From JAAELZ01 sp965209105 (GTDB lineage: Bacteria; Pseudomonadota; Gammaproteobacteria; Arenicellales; Poriferihabitantaceae), in NCBI GenBank assembly GCA_965209105.1, contig CBDBQB010000039.1:124001-188000 (forward strand): a DNA stretch of 64,000 nt, read 5' to 3'. The first letter of the stretch is position 1; each line of letters opens with the position of its first letter. A program made the position numbers and the translations under genes. Below are positions 27,854 to 35,878 of the stretch, piece by piece. The notes beneath the pieces are model-generated. The model had not been told where the DNA came from. It saw only the letters and a program-made list of their open reading frames with translations, and did no database searches.

Positions 27854-30800
27854 ATGACGATAAAAAGGGCCGCGCCTCGGGCAGCCTGTCCGGATTATGC
27901 AGAGCTGTACGCCATCAGCAATTTCAGTTTTTTACGCGGCGCATCACACCCTGAAGAACTGGTACGGCGTGCATTTGAATTGGGGTATCAGGCAATCGCA
28001 ATCACCGATGAATGTTCCTTGTCGGGGGTGGTGCGCGCGCATAATGAAGCCAAGGTATGCGGCATTAAACTTATTATTGGTAGCGAATTCGCCCTAGAGG
28101 ATGGCACGCGATTTGTGTTGCTGGCTCAGTGTCGGCAAAGTTATGGGCGCTTGGCGCATCTGATCAGTCACGCTCGGCGGCAAGCAAAAAAAGGCAGTTA
28201 TCATTTAACGCGGGAAGATGTCGAAGGCCTTCCTTTACAAGGGTGCATTGCGTTATGGATCACCGATGAACAGGCAAATGAGGCGCAAGGGCAGTGGATG
28301 AAGAAAGTATTTAAAGCACAATTATGGCTGACAATGATTGCTCAGCAATCGGGTCGAGATCGGCGGCGCTTAAGGCAGGTTCAACGCTTGAGTGCGCACT
28401 ATTGTACTCCCGTGGTCGCTTGTGGTGCGGTTGAGCTACACCACCCTGATCGGCGGCCTTTGCGCGATATGCTGTGCGCCATTATGCATGGCTTGCCGCT
28501 GAGTAAACTCGGTTATCTATTGCCCGTCAATGCAATGCGTTATTTGCGTCCACGACCGTATTTGGCAGAGTTATACCCGCACACATATTTACAAGAGAGC
28601 GTGAAAATTGCGCAGCAATGTCATTTTTCTTTAGATGAGTTGCGCTATGAATATCCAGATAATTTGGTGCCGAAAGGGGAAACCCCCGCAACTTGGCTGC
28701 GTCATTTGACGACCAAAGGCTTAGCGAAACGATGGCCGCAAGGTGCGACGGAGAAAGTCATTCAACAAATTGAAAAAGAATTATCACTGATTGCTGAGCT
28801 TGAATATGAGGCCTATTTTTTAACGGTTCACGATATTGTGCGGTTTGCCCGTCGCCGTGGGATATTGTGCCAGGGCAGGGGCTCAGCGGCGAATTCTGCG
28901 GTGTGTTACTGCCTCGGCATTACGGAAGTCAATCCTGCTGAGATGAACCTATTATTTGAGCGTTTTATCTCCAGAGAGCGTGACGAGCCGCCTGATATTG
29001 ATGTGGATTTTGAGCATGAGCGCCGCGAAGAAGTGATCCAATATATCTATACCAAGTATGGCCGTGATCGCGCTGCGCTAGCGGCGACAGTCATTACCTA
29101 TCGTACGCGCAGCGCAATACGCGATGTGGGCAAGGCACTCGGTTTTAGTTTGCCGCAAGTCGATCGGATCGCGAAATCAATTCGGCACTGGGGGGATGAA
29201 GAGCGCATATACCAAGGCTTGCTCGACGCGGGGTTTTCACCCGACAATCCGCGTATCCAGCTATTGATTGAGCTGGTGAAATCCTTGCAGGGCTTTCCGC
29301 GACACTTGTCTCAACATGTAGGTGGATTTGTGATCTCGCGCGGCCCCTTGAGTGAGTTGGTGCCGGTAGAAAATGCCAGCATGAAAGATCGAACGGTGAT
29401 TCAATGGGAAAAAGATGATCTAGAATCTTTAGGCTTGCTCAAAATTGATGTGCTGGCGCTGGGGATGCTGAGCGCAATCCGGAAAACGTTTGATTATATT
29501 GAGATGTATCGGGGTGAGCGTTTGAGCATGAGCGGGATTGCGCAGGATGATCCGGCTGTATATGACATGATTCAAAAAGCCGATACGGTGGGCGTTTTTC
29601 AAATCGAGTCGCGCGCGCAGATGTCGATGTTGCCTCGCTTAAAGCCCAAGAATTATTATGATTTGGTGATCGAGGTCGCGATTGTGCGTCCTGGGCCGAT
29701 TCAAGGTGATATGGTGCATCCTTATCTTAAGCGACGCCAAAACCCATCAAAAGTCAGCTATCCCAGCAAGGCATTGGAGGAGGTCTTAAAACGCACCTTG
29801 GGCGTGCCGATTTTTCAAGAGCAGGTAATGCAAATTGCCATGATTGCTGCGGGCTTTAGTGCCGGTGAGGCCGATCAATTGCGCCGAGCGATGGCAGCGT
29901 GGAAACGCAAAGGCGGCTTGGAAAAATTTGAAACAAAGCTACTAAACGGCATGCGCGAGCGCGGCTATACAGAGCAATTTGCGCAGCAGATATTCAAGCA
30001 AATTAAGGGCTTTGGTGATTATGGATTCCCTGAATCACATTCGGCCAGCTTTGCCCTATTGGCCTACGTTTCTTGTTGGTTGAAACACTACGAGCCGGCG
30101 GCATTTTGCTGTGGTTTGTTGAATAGTCAACCCATGGGCTTTTATCGTCCAGCGCAATTGGTGTTCGATGCTCAACGCCATGGTGTTTGTGTATTGCCGG
30201 TTGAAATAAATCGCAGCCAATGGGATTGTCACTTACTTAAAAATAAGGATGCGCCACCGGCGTTGTGCCTTGGCCTGAGGATGATCAAGGGCTTATCTAA
30301 AGTTATCGGCGAGCGTATCGTTGCGATGAGAAAGGATGAAAATGGCTGCGAACAGGCGTACACAAGCGTGAATGATTTAACCAGGCGTGCGCAGATCGGT
30401 CGCCCAGTACTATCGTTATTGGCGGCGGCGGATGCCTTGGCGCAATTGCTAGGGCATCGTCATTCGGCTTATTGGCAAGTAACAGGTTCTGAACCCCCAA
30501 TGCCCTTATTTTCCAACCCTCGTTTTAAAGAGGCCGTGCCTATGTTAGCGCGCCCTAGTGTCGTAGAAAGCACGGTAGCAGATTATGCGAGCACGGGTCT
30601 TACTTTAGGTGAACATCCCTTATCTTTACTACGCTCAAAATTAAATCAATCTAGGGTATATCGAGCCGAACAATTAGACGCAGTTAAAAACGGGCAATTT
30701 GTGCGGGTGGCGGGCTTGGTGCTGAGCCGTCAACGACCCGGCACTGCATCCGGTGTGATCTTTATGACCTTGGAAGATGAAAGCGGCCAAATCAATATTA

Positions 30801-30859
30801 TTGTTTGGCCGAAAGTCGCTAAAGAGAAGTGGACCCGCTTTTTAGGACAGGTAGCTTAG
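27854..30859 (+). CDS. dnaE2: Error-prone DNA polymerase DnaE2 (ImuC), truncated by an IS3-family insertion
   Basis: The frame gives 1001 aa; the intact gene would have given about 1040. It has an N-terminal PHP domain (YAELYAISNFSFLRGASHPE), a PolC/DnaE palm with catalytic aspartates in PPDIDVDFEH, the conserved RGSAANSAVCYCLGI, and thumb/fingers through GFGDYGFPESHSASFALL. A C-terminal OB domain is interrupted in IIVWPKVAK. From codon 990 the frame runs into the IS and stops after about 11 foreign residues. The catalytic domains are whole, so activity may survive, but the final OB strands and the conserved SRDFH tail are detached (32095-32246). Confidence 0.92.
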   Translation: MTIKRAAPRAACPDYAELYAISNFSFLRGASHPEELVRRAFELGYQAIAITDECSLSGVVRAHNEAKVCGIKLIIGSEFALEDGTRFVLLAQCRQSYGRLAHLISHARRQAKKGSYHLTREDVEGLPLQGCIALWITDEQANEAQGQWMKKVFKAQLWLTMIAQQSGRDRRRLRQVQRLSAHYCTPVVACGAVELHHPDRRPLRDMLCAIMHGLPLSKLGYLLPVNAMRYLRPRPYLAELYPHTYLQESVKIAQQCHFSLDELRYEYPDNLVPKGETPATWLRHLTTKGLAKRWPQGATEKVIQQIEKELSLIAELEYEAYFLTVHDIVRFARRRGILCQGRGSAANSAVCYCLGITEVNPAEMNLLFERFISRERDEPPDIDVDFEHERREEVIQYIYTKYGRDRAALAATVITYRTRSAIRDVGKALGFSLPQVDRIAKSIRHWGDEERIYQGLLDAGFSPDNPRIQLLIELVKSLQGFPRHLSQHVGGFVISRGPLSELVPVENASMKDRTVIQWEKDDLESLGLLKIDVLALGMLSAIRKTFDYIEMYRGERLSMSGIAQDDPAVYDMIQKADTVGVFQIESRAQMSMLPRLKPKNYYDLVIEVAIVRPGPIQGDMVHPYLKRRQNPSKVSYPSKALEEVLKRTLGVPIFQEQVMQIAMIAAGFSAGEADQLRRAMAAWKRKGGLEKFETKLLNGMRERGYTEQFAQQIFKQIKGFGDYGFPESHSASFALLAYVSCWLKHYEPAAFCCGLLNSQPMGFYRPAQLVFDAQRHGVCVLPVEINRSQWDCHLLKNKDAPPALCLGLRMIKGLSKVIGERIVAMRKDENGCEQAYTSVNDLTRRAQIGRPVLSLLAAADALAQLLGHRHSAYWQVTGSEPPMPLFSNPRFKEAVPMLARPSVVESTVADYASTGLTLGEHPLSLLRSKLNQSRVYRAEQLDAVKNGQFVRVAGLVLSRQRPGTASGVIFMTLEDESGQINIIVWPKVAKEKWTRFLGQVA

Positions 30860-30876
30860 GAGTTATTTTCACCTGA

Positions 30877-31701
30877 TTATGCAGCCAATTTCAGGCTGCG
30901 ATATGGATCATACATCATGTCAGGCACCATGCCCAAGGTTTGATGTTTACGTTCTTGGTTGTAATAGTTTATCCAGGCGCCAATACCGTCTTTTGCCTCT
31001 TTCATCGATTGGTAGGCTTGTAGATAAACTTCTTCATATTTAACACTGCGCCATAAGCGTTCAACAAACACATTGTCACGCCAAGCGCCTTTACCATCCA
31101 TGCTGATACGAATGTTATTCGCTTTGAGAACACCCGTAAACGCCTCGCTGGTAAATTGCGCACCTTGGTCGCTGTTAAAGATTTCAGGCTTGCCGTGGTA
31201 ATGCAGAGCCTCTTCCAGAGCGTCTACGCAGAATGCACTATCCATGCTGTTGCTAAGCCGCCACGACAGTATTTTGCGTGAATACCAGTCCATCACAACG
31301 GTAAGATAAGCAAAGCCCTTAGGCATCGGAATATACGTGATGTCGGTAGCCCAAGCTTGGTTAGGACGATTAATAGTTAACCCTCGTAACAGGTAAGGAT
31401 AAATCTTGTGCCCAGCCTTCTTCTTGCTGGTGTTAGGCTTAGGATAGATGGCTTTAATGCCCATCTTACGCATTAAACGCTGCACATGCTTACGGTCAAC
31501 TCGGTGGCCTACATCTTGCAAGACATCCCGAATACGTCTGCTGCCGAGAAAGGGCCGATTGAGATGAATGCGGTCTATCAGATGCATGAGTTCCAGGTCA
31601 TCGTCAGTATCTAGTGTGGGCTTGTAATAGACACTAGACCGATGAATATCCAACAGCTTACACTGGCGAACTAACGATAATTTATTGCTTTTATTAATCA
31701 T
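30877..31701 (-). CDS. IS3-family transposase OrfB (DDE integrase domain)
   Basis: 274 aa. It has an HTH_21 region (RIHLNRPFLGSRRIRDVLQ) then an rve integrase core. The catalytic triad is Asp in WATDITYIP, Asp in NSDQGAQFTS and Glu in DNVFVERLWRSVKYEEVY. It is probably made as an OrfAB fusion by -1 frameshifting at T6G in orfA: the shifted frame reads straight through into this frame without a stop. Both frames look intact, so the element may still be active. Confidence 0.93.
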   Translation of the reverse strand: MINKSNKLSLVRQCKLLDIHRSSVYYKPTLDTDDDLELMHLIDRIHLNRPFLGSRRIRDVLQDVGHRVDRKHVQRLMRKMGIKAIYPKPNTSKKKAGHKIYPYLLRGLTINRPNQAWATDITYIPMPKGFAYLTVVMDWYSRKILSWRLSNSMDSAFCVDALEEALHYHGKPEIFNSDQGAQFTSEAFTGVLKANNIRISMDGKGAWRDNVFVERLWRSVKYEEVYLQAYQSMKEAKDGIGAWINYYNQERKHQTLGMVPDMMYDPYRSLKLAA

Positions 31702-31721
31702 TGCTTTGCGCTCGGGCCTGT

Positions 31722-32003
31722 TTATCGACCGAGCGCTTTGGACAAAAAATCGTTTTCCATGGTGATCTCACCGATCTTTGCCTGCAAGGATTTAATCTCT
31801 GATTCTCGATCTGGAGCCAAGCCTGTGCCTGAAGCAAAGACTTCAGATGAGCTATCAAGCAATTGCTTCTTCCACTTGACGATCAAGTTCGCACTGATGT
31901 CATAACGGCTAGCAAGATTGCTCAATGTTTCATCTCCTTTGATTGCTGCTAGAGCAACTTTGGCTTTGAATTGTGGCGAATGATTTCTACGTTTTCTACT
32001 CAT
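31722..32003 (-). CDS. IS3-family transposase OrfA (HTH subunit)
   Basis: 93 aa. It has an HTH_Tnp_1 motif (QFKAKVALAAIKGDETLSNL, ASRYDISANLIVKWKKQLL) followed by a leucine-zipper-like helix (SLQAKIGEITMENDFLSKAL). A slippery run T6G (six A on the plus strand, 31744-31749) lies in the last codons (GAT TTT TTG). A -1 shift there continues into orfB, which is how IS3 elements make transposase. Confidence 0.9.
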   Translation of the reverse strand: MSRKRRNHSPQFKAKVALAAIKGDETLSNLASRYDISANLIVKWKKQLLDSSSEVFASGTGLAPDRESEIKSLQAKIGEITMENDFLSKALGR

Positions 32004-32094
32004 TTTCTGTTCCTCGTTTTGAACAATTATAAAACAGAAAATAACTCCTTATTTTGGCCTTCGACCTGTCCTAATCATGGGGTCCACTTCAAAG

Positions 32095-32246
32095 CACAGC
32101 GCAAAGCTTTGCTGCAATCAAAGATTCTAAGCATTACGGGGGAGCTACAAACGGAGGGAAATGTCATCCATGTCATCGCTAAACGCTTAGAGGATATTAG
32201 CGAGTGGCTAGATAAACTCAGGGTACGCTCACGAGATTTTCACTAG
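32095..32246 (+). pseudogene. dnaE2: Detached 3' end of dnaE2
   Basis: The 50 codons to the right of the IS read KALLQSKILSITGELQTEGN, VIHVIAKRL and end RVRSRDFH, the normal C terminus of DnaE2/ImuC proteins (GxLQxExxVIHVxAxRL ... SRDFH). There is no start of its own, and any translation would begin inside the IS. The stop at 32244-32246 lies 13 bp before the first attachment repeat of the island. Confidence 0.9.
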
Positions 32247-32259
32247 CGCAAAAGTAAAA

Positions 32260-32304
32260 TGGTGGCTATGGGTAGATTCGAACTACCGACCCCATCATTA
32301 TGAG
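32260..32304. repeat. Attachment site copy A (left island boundary)
   Basis: 45 bp identical to the 3' end of tRNA-Met (from the encoded CCA through the T arm to the anticodon stem), here without the 5' half of the tRNA. It is the chromosome/island junction next to dnaE2. Copies B (35689-35733) and C (44697-44741, within the intact tRNA) lie in the same orientation. Confidence 0.92.
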
Positions 32305-32447
32305 GGCCAAGTACAATTTTACTTAATTATATAAATCAAACACTTGCAGCGCTTGCCATTGCTCCTTGTGCCAGAAAACATCAGTAAATGACGGTAAGTT
32401 TCAGTAAAAGTGGCACAAATCCGGCACACCAGAACTTGGAATGAAAA

Positions 32448-34595
32448 TCACGTAAATAAAGTGTTTTCATCTGAAATAGAATTTGCCTCACCTGATTTGA
32501 CCATCTTGTTGTAAAGCGTCATACGCTTTTTGAATGACTTCTCTAGGAGTTCAACGTTGATGTCTTGTACGTCAAAAACTTTTTTTGTACCGCCGCCCCT
32601 GAGTCGTCCAATATACTGAATAAGTTTACCCTCATAAGAATTTGGCGATACTAGAAATAATGAATCGAAATGTTCTGCATCAACACCTTCTCCAAAGAGT
32701 TGCGTAGTTGCAATAACAACCTGAAAGGTGCCATTTTTGATTCGCTTCATTCTGTAGCGTTTTTGTTTTGCACTGAGAGAACCCTTCATCGTAAAGACAT
32801 CTATTTTGCCTTTAAGAAAATACCACAGTGCATCAACATGTTCCGTGCGTCCGCATAGAACCAACACACAGCGATTATCTTTAATTTCACGCTCGATTTG
32901 GCTGGATATGAGTGCATTTCTTTCGATATCATGAGAAAGTAGTTTCAATGCATGGGCGAAATCGCTTAATCCCACTTTGTAAGGGACAGAAAAATTACTT
33001 CTGAGAATATGGATTGAAAGAGAGCGAGATATTAAGTTGCCACTAGCCTTGAGTGTTTCATTTTTAGTCGGAACGGTATGTACAATGTCTCCAAGATAAG
33101 CATAGATGAGTTTTTCATCATTATATTTACGTTTGGGTGTGGCGGTGAGCCCAAATAAGAACCTTGACGAGATTTTGGAGACTACATGTCGAAAGCTCTT
33201 AGCTGGTACGTGGTGGCATTCGTCGATGATGACGCAACCAAACTGATCTACAATCTTTGCTATATTTTCAGTCCGTGCCAGTGTTTGCATCATAGCTACA
33301 GTGAACGGTTGTATTATCTTTTTTTGTGACCCTCCATAGCGCCCGATTTCTTTCTTGGGAATACCCAAGAAATTCTCAATACTTTCAACCCATTGGCTAA
33401 AAATATTTTGGCGGTGTGTGATAATAAGCGTTGGTTGCCTTTTCATAAGCGCGATTGCGAGCCCCATCACTGTTTTGCCACTGCCTGGCGGCGCTACCAG
33501 TACACCGTTATTTATGTCCTGAAGCGCATCTATCGCGGTTTGTTGGTCGCAGTAGAGCTCGAGCGTCTGAGAAAAATCAGTCGGATCAAAGGCTATTGTG
33601 CGGTCAATGATGTGGTACCTAATATCTTCTTGTTGTAAAAACGATTCAAGTTTGTTTAGGTGTCCGCGCGGCACGTAGACATGTTCATCATTTACTATGA
33701 CCGTTTTGAAATATTTTTCGATAGTGTGGGTAGAAAAACCACTGCCGGACTTGGCAAAATATTCACTGTTGAGGAAATTGAGATTCTCTCTCAGAAACGT
33801 CACAAGGTTTGGAGGTACGGCTTGCCGAGCTAGACGAAGTGTATTGTTTACATCAATATGAAGTACTCCATCGGTAGATATAGCGCGCTCTTGAGCATGG
33901 TGTTCTTTACATGTGATTTCATCATATAAAATGTCGAGCTGTTCATAGGCTATCCGACGAGTATTTTCGAGGAAATCCCACTGATCCGAAAATGGCTCTA
34001 AGGATTCTGGATGTATAAAGACAGTGGCATTTACCTTCCGTGACGTTCCTTGCAGCGGCAATGCAATAAGATTTCCTAAGCCTTTTCCGGAGTGCGTGCC
34101 TTGATTGGGAAACAGACGATCAAAGCTCTCTAATGGTACATATTCGTCAATACATCCTGCCTCACGTAGTAATGTGAGAAAGATTGTTCTGGAGCGTGTT
34201 GCCGGGTAATTTTCAGCGAAGAAGCACCACACATGGGCGCCATTACCTGAGCGTGATATTTCAATTGCAACAGGTACGCTATGATGTTCGCAAACGCTGT
34301 AAAAGCGCAGTACATCTTTCTTCCAATTGCCTTTATCAAAATCTGCAACAATAAGCCGAGATGTGTTGTCTGAGAGAAGTGGGTATAACCCTAGAACTTT
34401 ATGTCCAAGAAGGTGGTTTTCAATATCTCTCGGCGTGAGTTGCTGGTAGGTGTTTTTACTGCGATTTAAAAATGTAGGTGCATATCCAGATTTTCCAGTT
34501 GATTCTTGTTCCCACCGTAAAGCAAAAACATCATCACGCCCATGAAAAAGTGAACGATATAAGTCGATACGCTGCTGACGATTAAGGCGGGACAC
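32448..34595 (-). CDS. Archaeo-eukaryotic primase-SF2 helicase fusion (TOTE conflict system-like)
   Basis: 715 aa. Residues about 40-230 are an AEP primase domain: metal-binding DxD at Asp85/Asp87 (LIVADFD), the sxH motif at Ser116-His121 (RSGNGAHVW), and GNLIALPLQGTSRK typical of TOTE-type AEPs. Residues about 345-690 are a DEAD/DEAH-like SF2 helicase: Walker A APPGSGKT (368-375), DECH (458-461), TATP (484-487), GEGVDAEHFD and QYIGRLRGG. TOTE proteins are proposed anti-mobile-element effectors and are often accompanied by a nuclease, which is not evident here. It sits alone on the left island segment, downstream of a toxin-antitoxin pair on the same strand. Role in defence or in element replication is inference. 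Confidence 0.85.
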   Translation of the reverse strand: MSRLNRQQRIDLYRSLFHGRDDVFALRWEQESTGKSGYAPTFLNRSKNTYQQLTPRDIENHLLGHKVLGLYPLLSDNTSRLIVADFDKGNWKKDVLRFYSVCEHHSVPVAIEISRSGNGAHVWCFFAENYPATRSRTIFLTLLREAGCIDEYVPLESFDRLFPNQGTHSGKGLGNLIALPLQGTSRKVNATVFIHPESLEPFSDQWDFLENTRRIAYEQLDILYDEITCKEHHAQERAISTDGVLHIDVNNTLRLARQAVPPNLVTFLRENLNFLNSEYFAKSGSGFSTHTIEKYFKTVIVNDEHVYVPRGHLNKLESFLQQEDIRYHIIDRTIAFDPTDFSQTLELYCDQQTAIDALQDINNGVLVAPPGSGKTVMGLAIALMKRQPTLIITHRQNIFSQWVESIENFLGIPKKEIGRYGGSQKKIIQPFTVAMMQTLARTENIAKIVDQFGCVIIDECHHVPAKSFRHVVSKISSRFLFGLTATPKRKYNDEKLIYAYLGDIVHTVPTKNETLKASGNLISRSLSIHILRSNFSVPYKVGLSDFAHALKLLSHDIERNALISSQIEREIKDNRCVLVLCGRTEHVDALWYFLKGKIDVFTMKGSLSAKQKRYRMKRIKNGTFQVVIATTQLFGEGVDAEHFDSLFLVSPNSYEGKLIQYIGRLRGGGTKKVFDVQDINVELLEKSFKKRMTLYNKMVKSGEANSISDENTLFT

Positions 34596-34633
34596 AGTGG
34601 GTTAAATATCTAATAAACTAACTCTTCAGGAGA

Positions 34634-35068
34634 TTATAAGCCGTCAATCATCCTCACAAACTCTGCTGGAGTAACAAATACGATGTCTTTATAGCGTTTG
34701 AGTTTACGAAAGTGCTTGGTATTTCCAGTGACAATGAGGTCAGCCTTGCCTTCAATAGCGCATGCAACGATATGATCATCATCAGGGTCATTTGGAATTA
34801 CGCGGCTTACGGTTTTTGGAATAACAATATCAGATAGCCGTACAATCGCTTTAATGAAACGAGTAATATTAGTATGCTCTACTGCAAACTTTTGATCTAG
34901 TGTGCGTGCTACTTCATGAACAATAACAGGAGATGTGATGGTAGTGAAACGTCGTAATATTGCAGCATCAAGAATACTTTTGAGCGAACCTTGGGGGGAA
35001 ATAAAAAGACTTATGTAGACATTGGAATCGAGGACAATACGATATTTCTGAACCTTATTCAGCGACAT
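34634..35068 (-). CDS. PIN-domain toxin (VapC-like ribonuclease)
   Basis: 144 aa PIN protein of the COG1569 putative-toxin type. Acidic metal-binding residues are visible in VLDSNVYIS (Asp14), HEVAR, DPDDDHIVACA and DLIVTGNTKH, the conserved PIN pattern. Such proteins cut RNA when freed from their antitoxin. Its start overlaps the antitoxin gene by 14 bp, the classical arrangement of a bicistronic toxin-antitoxin operon. Confidence 0.87.
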   Translation of the reverse strand: MSLNKVQKYRIVLDSNVYISLFISPQGSLKSILDAAILRRFTTITSPVIVHEVARTLDQKFAVEHTNITRFIKAIVRLSDIVIPKTVSRVIPNDPDDDHIVACAIEGKADLIVTGNTKHFRKLKRYKDIVFVTPAEFVRMIDGL

Positions 35069-35399
35069 ACCCCATTTCTTGTAATTGCTTATTGCTGTAG
35101 CCTTGTTGTTTAATTGAAACTTCTAAATTACCGCTAAGCTCGTCAAATTCAGCACGCATTTTAGTTGCTGAGGGTGTTTTGCCTGCTGTTTTTTCAGCCT
35201 GCACTTCACCAATAATATTGGTAATCTGTTCATCCCACATTTGATCTTCGCGTTTTCGATAAACATTCCATACGCGAAACATTTCACGAAACAGTTCACT
35301 TTTGGTGCGCTGCTCTTTTTTTGCAATAGTGTCCATTTTTTTTGCGGTATCGCGAGGAACGGAGAACCCAATAACTTGATAATTTTTTTGTGCTGCCAT
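35055..35399 (-). CDS. Ribbon-helix-helix antitoxin partner of the PIN toxin
   Basis: 114 aa. The N-terminal strand-helix-helix (QVIGFSVPRDTAKKMDTIAK then KEQRTKSELFREMFRVW) is a CopG-like RHH DNA-binding domain. The C-terminal region (about 60-114) should wrap the toxin. It overlaps the toxin start and lies just downstream of an 18-bp palindrome, consistent with autorepression by the antitoxin. Confidence 0.85.
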   Translation of the reverse strand: MAAQKNYQVIGFSVPRDTAKKMDTIAKKEQRTKSELFREMFRVWNVYRKREDQMWDEQITNIIGEVQAEKTAGKTPSATKMRAEFDELSGNLEVSIKQQGYSNKQLQEMGYVAE

Positions 35400-35423
35400 A
35401 ATGATGTTTTAATTTGTTTAAAA

Positions 35424-35441
35424 CTAATATTTCAATATTAG
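35424..35441. promoter_or_regulatory. Palindrome upstream of the toxin-antitoxin operon
   Basis: CTAATATT-TC-AATATTAG, a perfect 8-bp dyad, lies 24 bp upstream of the antitoxin ATG (35399, minus strand), where a -10 region would be. It is a likely operator for the RHH antitoxin. Confidence 0.6.
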
Positions 35442-35688
35442 CACTTATGAGGCAAACGTCAAGAAAGAATAATGAACTACAGGCATCTCAACTAAAAAAC
35501 ACATCTATGCGACCCCATCATTAGTTATGCTGAGGGCTTAAACAGAAGTTATATATTAATCAAACAGTTAAGTTTGATTGCTTGATATGATGGGTTGTTC
35601 TGTGCCACAAAACTGGCACGCTTATCGATTTCTAGTATTGAAGTTCAGTCTAGAGAGTTCGGTAACACTATGAAATATAAGAATAAAA

Positions 35689-35733
35689 TGGTGGCTATGG
35701 GTAGATTCGAACTACCGACCCCATCATTATGAG
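35689..35733. repeat. Attachment site copy B (junction between the two island segments)
   Basis: 45 bp identical to copies A and C. With copy A it also shares the five preceding bases TAAAA. It separates the 3.4-kb segment (primase-helicase, toxin-antitoxin) from the 9-kb segment that begins with the integrase. The region 35442-35688 to its left holds no gene, only dyads of TGTGCCA/TGGCAC type (35601-35620). Confidence 0.92.
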
Positions 35734-35755
35734 TTATAGGACGTATGTATTTACA

Positions 35756-35785
35756 GGATTTAATGGAATTTAACAGAGTTTAATA
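35756..35785. repeat. Three helically phased TTTAA repeats upstream of the integrase
   Basis: TTTAA occurs at 35759, 35769 and 35779, exactly one helical turn apart, within a repeated RGRNTTTAAY unit. The array lies between attachment copy B and the integrase start. It could be an integrase or regulator binding site. The role is unproven. Confidence 0.5.
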
Positions 35786-35852
35786 ATATAATTAAAACAA
35801 CAAGATAAGTTGTTAACGTAGCTTTATAGAGCTTAACCCGAATTAATACCTA

Positions 35853-35874
35853 AGGCGTCCCCAGCGCGTCCCAG
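35853..35874. repeat. Left arm-type repeat (probable integrase arm site)
   Basis: A 22-bp sequence containing two GCGTCCC units. It matches 44631-44652 at 20 of 22 positions in the same orientation. The two copies lie near the two ends of the 9-kb segment, inside the attachment repeats, which is where arm-type sites of tyrosine integrases flank attP after circularisation. This copy ends 4 bp before the integrase start codon. Confidence 0.6.
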
Positions 35875-35878
35875 AGAA

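Larger units (their letters stand above)
30825..32090 (-). mobile_element. IS3-family insertion sequence in the 3' end of dnaE2
   Basis: About 1266 bp. AAAG at 30821-30824 and again at 32091-32094 is the likely 4-bp target duplication. The ends share GAAGTGGACCC, then TTAGGACAGGT (30842-30852 with 32064-32074) and AGGAGTTATTTTC (30858-30870 with 32037-32049) as stepped inverted repeats. Removing the IS and one AAAG restores an uninterrupted dnaE2 frame reading VAKAQRKALLQ, the length expected from other DnaE2 proteins. Terminal boundaries may be off by a few bases, as IS3 ends usually begin TG (30830 and 32086 would be the alternative). Transcribed opposite to dnaE2. Confidence 0.9.

Noticed and set aside
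31971..32246. A 91-codon frame covering the dnaE2 tail as a separate gene
   Set aside because: Its first 41 codons are IS sequence; only the final 50 are the dnaE2 tail, so it is a detached fragment and not an independent gene.
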